A stretch of 20,644 nt of DNA, from IMG/VR virus record IMGVR_UViG_3300042691_022204, positions 1 through 20,644 of that record; one strand, given 5' to 3'. The stretch comes from a virus. A program made the translations under genes and the position numbers. This document shows positions 20,534 to 20,644 of the stretch, piece after piece. Numbering within the stretch: the stretch's first letter is position 1; each line of letters opens with the position of its first letter. The notes below the pieces were generated by a model that searched no databases, was not told the DNA's origin, and saw only the letters and a program-made list of their open reading frames with translations.

Positions 20534-20644
20534 ATGACAGATACTATCGTTCATTTCTGGGAAAATATTGCAACCACTAGTATTGGTATTATTGTGACTA
20601 TGATGGGTTTTTGGGTTGCCATAGGTCGTAATATGGTCACAAAA
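20534..20644 (+). CDS. Small membrane protein, N-terminal part
   Basis: ATG 20534, 9 bases after GGAG (20521-20524), opens a frame of 37 codons that runs off the window. The residues TSIGIIVTMMGFWVAIGRNM (about 15-34) are a membrane-spanning helix followed by a positive residue. The short polar start and single helix would suit a holin or other small phage membrane protein, but the end is missing, so no function can be given. It lies behind a terminator-like hairpin and may start a new transcription unit. Confidence 0.55.
   Translation, partial: MTDTIVHFWENIATTSIGIIVTMMGFWVAIGRNMVTK

Overview
The window looks like part of the genome of a large, AT-rich tailed bacteriophage, distantly related to the T4 group of myoviruses. 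The evidence is a recognisable RIIB homologue, a gp55-type late sigma factor, small conserved phage domains next to probable head genes, and very dense packing. All the genes I can support lie on the plus strand, many starting inside or right at the end of the gene before. No bacterial housekeeping operon, ribosomal RNA, CRISPR array or insertion sequence is visible. The host cannot be told from the sequence.

Layout. (1) 1-2084: the end of an uncharacterised gene, then rIIB, both less AT-rich than most of the rest. (2) 2103-2170: a tRNA-like RNA element with a textbook T-arm and acceptor stem but no normal anticodon arm, whose middle is complementary to the start of the next gene. (3) 2183-4281: two hypothetical genes, a zinc-ribbon protein with a RuvA C-terminal-like domain, and RuvB, which together suggest a reduced Holliday-junction branch-migration machine. 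(4) 4342-5432: a small HNH nuclease and an exported trypsin-like serine protease. (5) 5537-15153: a roughly 9.6-kb block with seven glycosyltransferase-like genes of at least five kinds, two methyltransferases, a macro domain protein, a Cys-rich protein, a nucleoside 2-deoxyribosyltransferase-like enzyme, GMP reductase and two small hypothetical genes. (6) 15158-16591: two proteins with domains typical of phage head or scaffold modules. (7) 16640-19842: a translationally coupled run of late sigma factor, three small proteins, a ClpP-like protease with an intact triad, and a DeoC-like protein that has lost its catalytic residues. (8) 19917 onward: a probable virion protein, a strong terminator-like hairpin, and the start of a small membrane protein.

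How the parts may work together. RuvB and its partner would process recombination or replication junctions. The sigma factor would drive late transcription; TATAAATA boxes of the T4 late type occur before two genes, but such octamers are also expected by chance in DNA this AT-rich. The glycosyltransferase block is the strongest candidate for an undescribed system. It could build a glycan on the virion, alter host surface polysaccharide, or, with GMP reductase and the deoxyribosyltransferase-like protein, contribute to nucleotide or DNA modification. The sequence alone does not choose between these.
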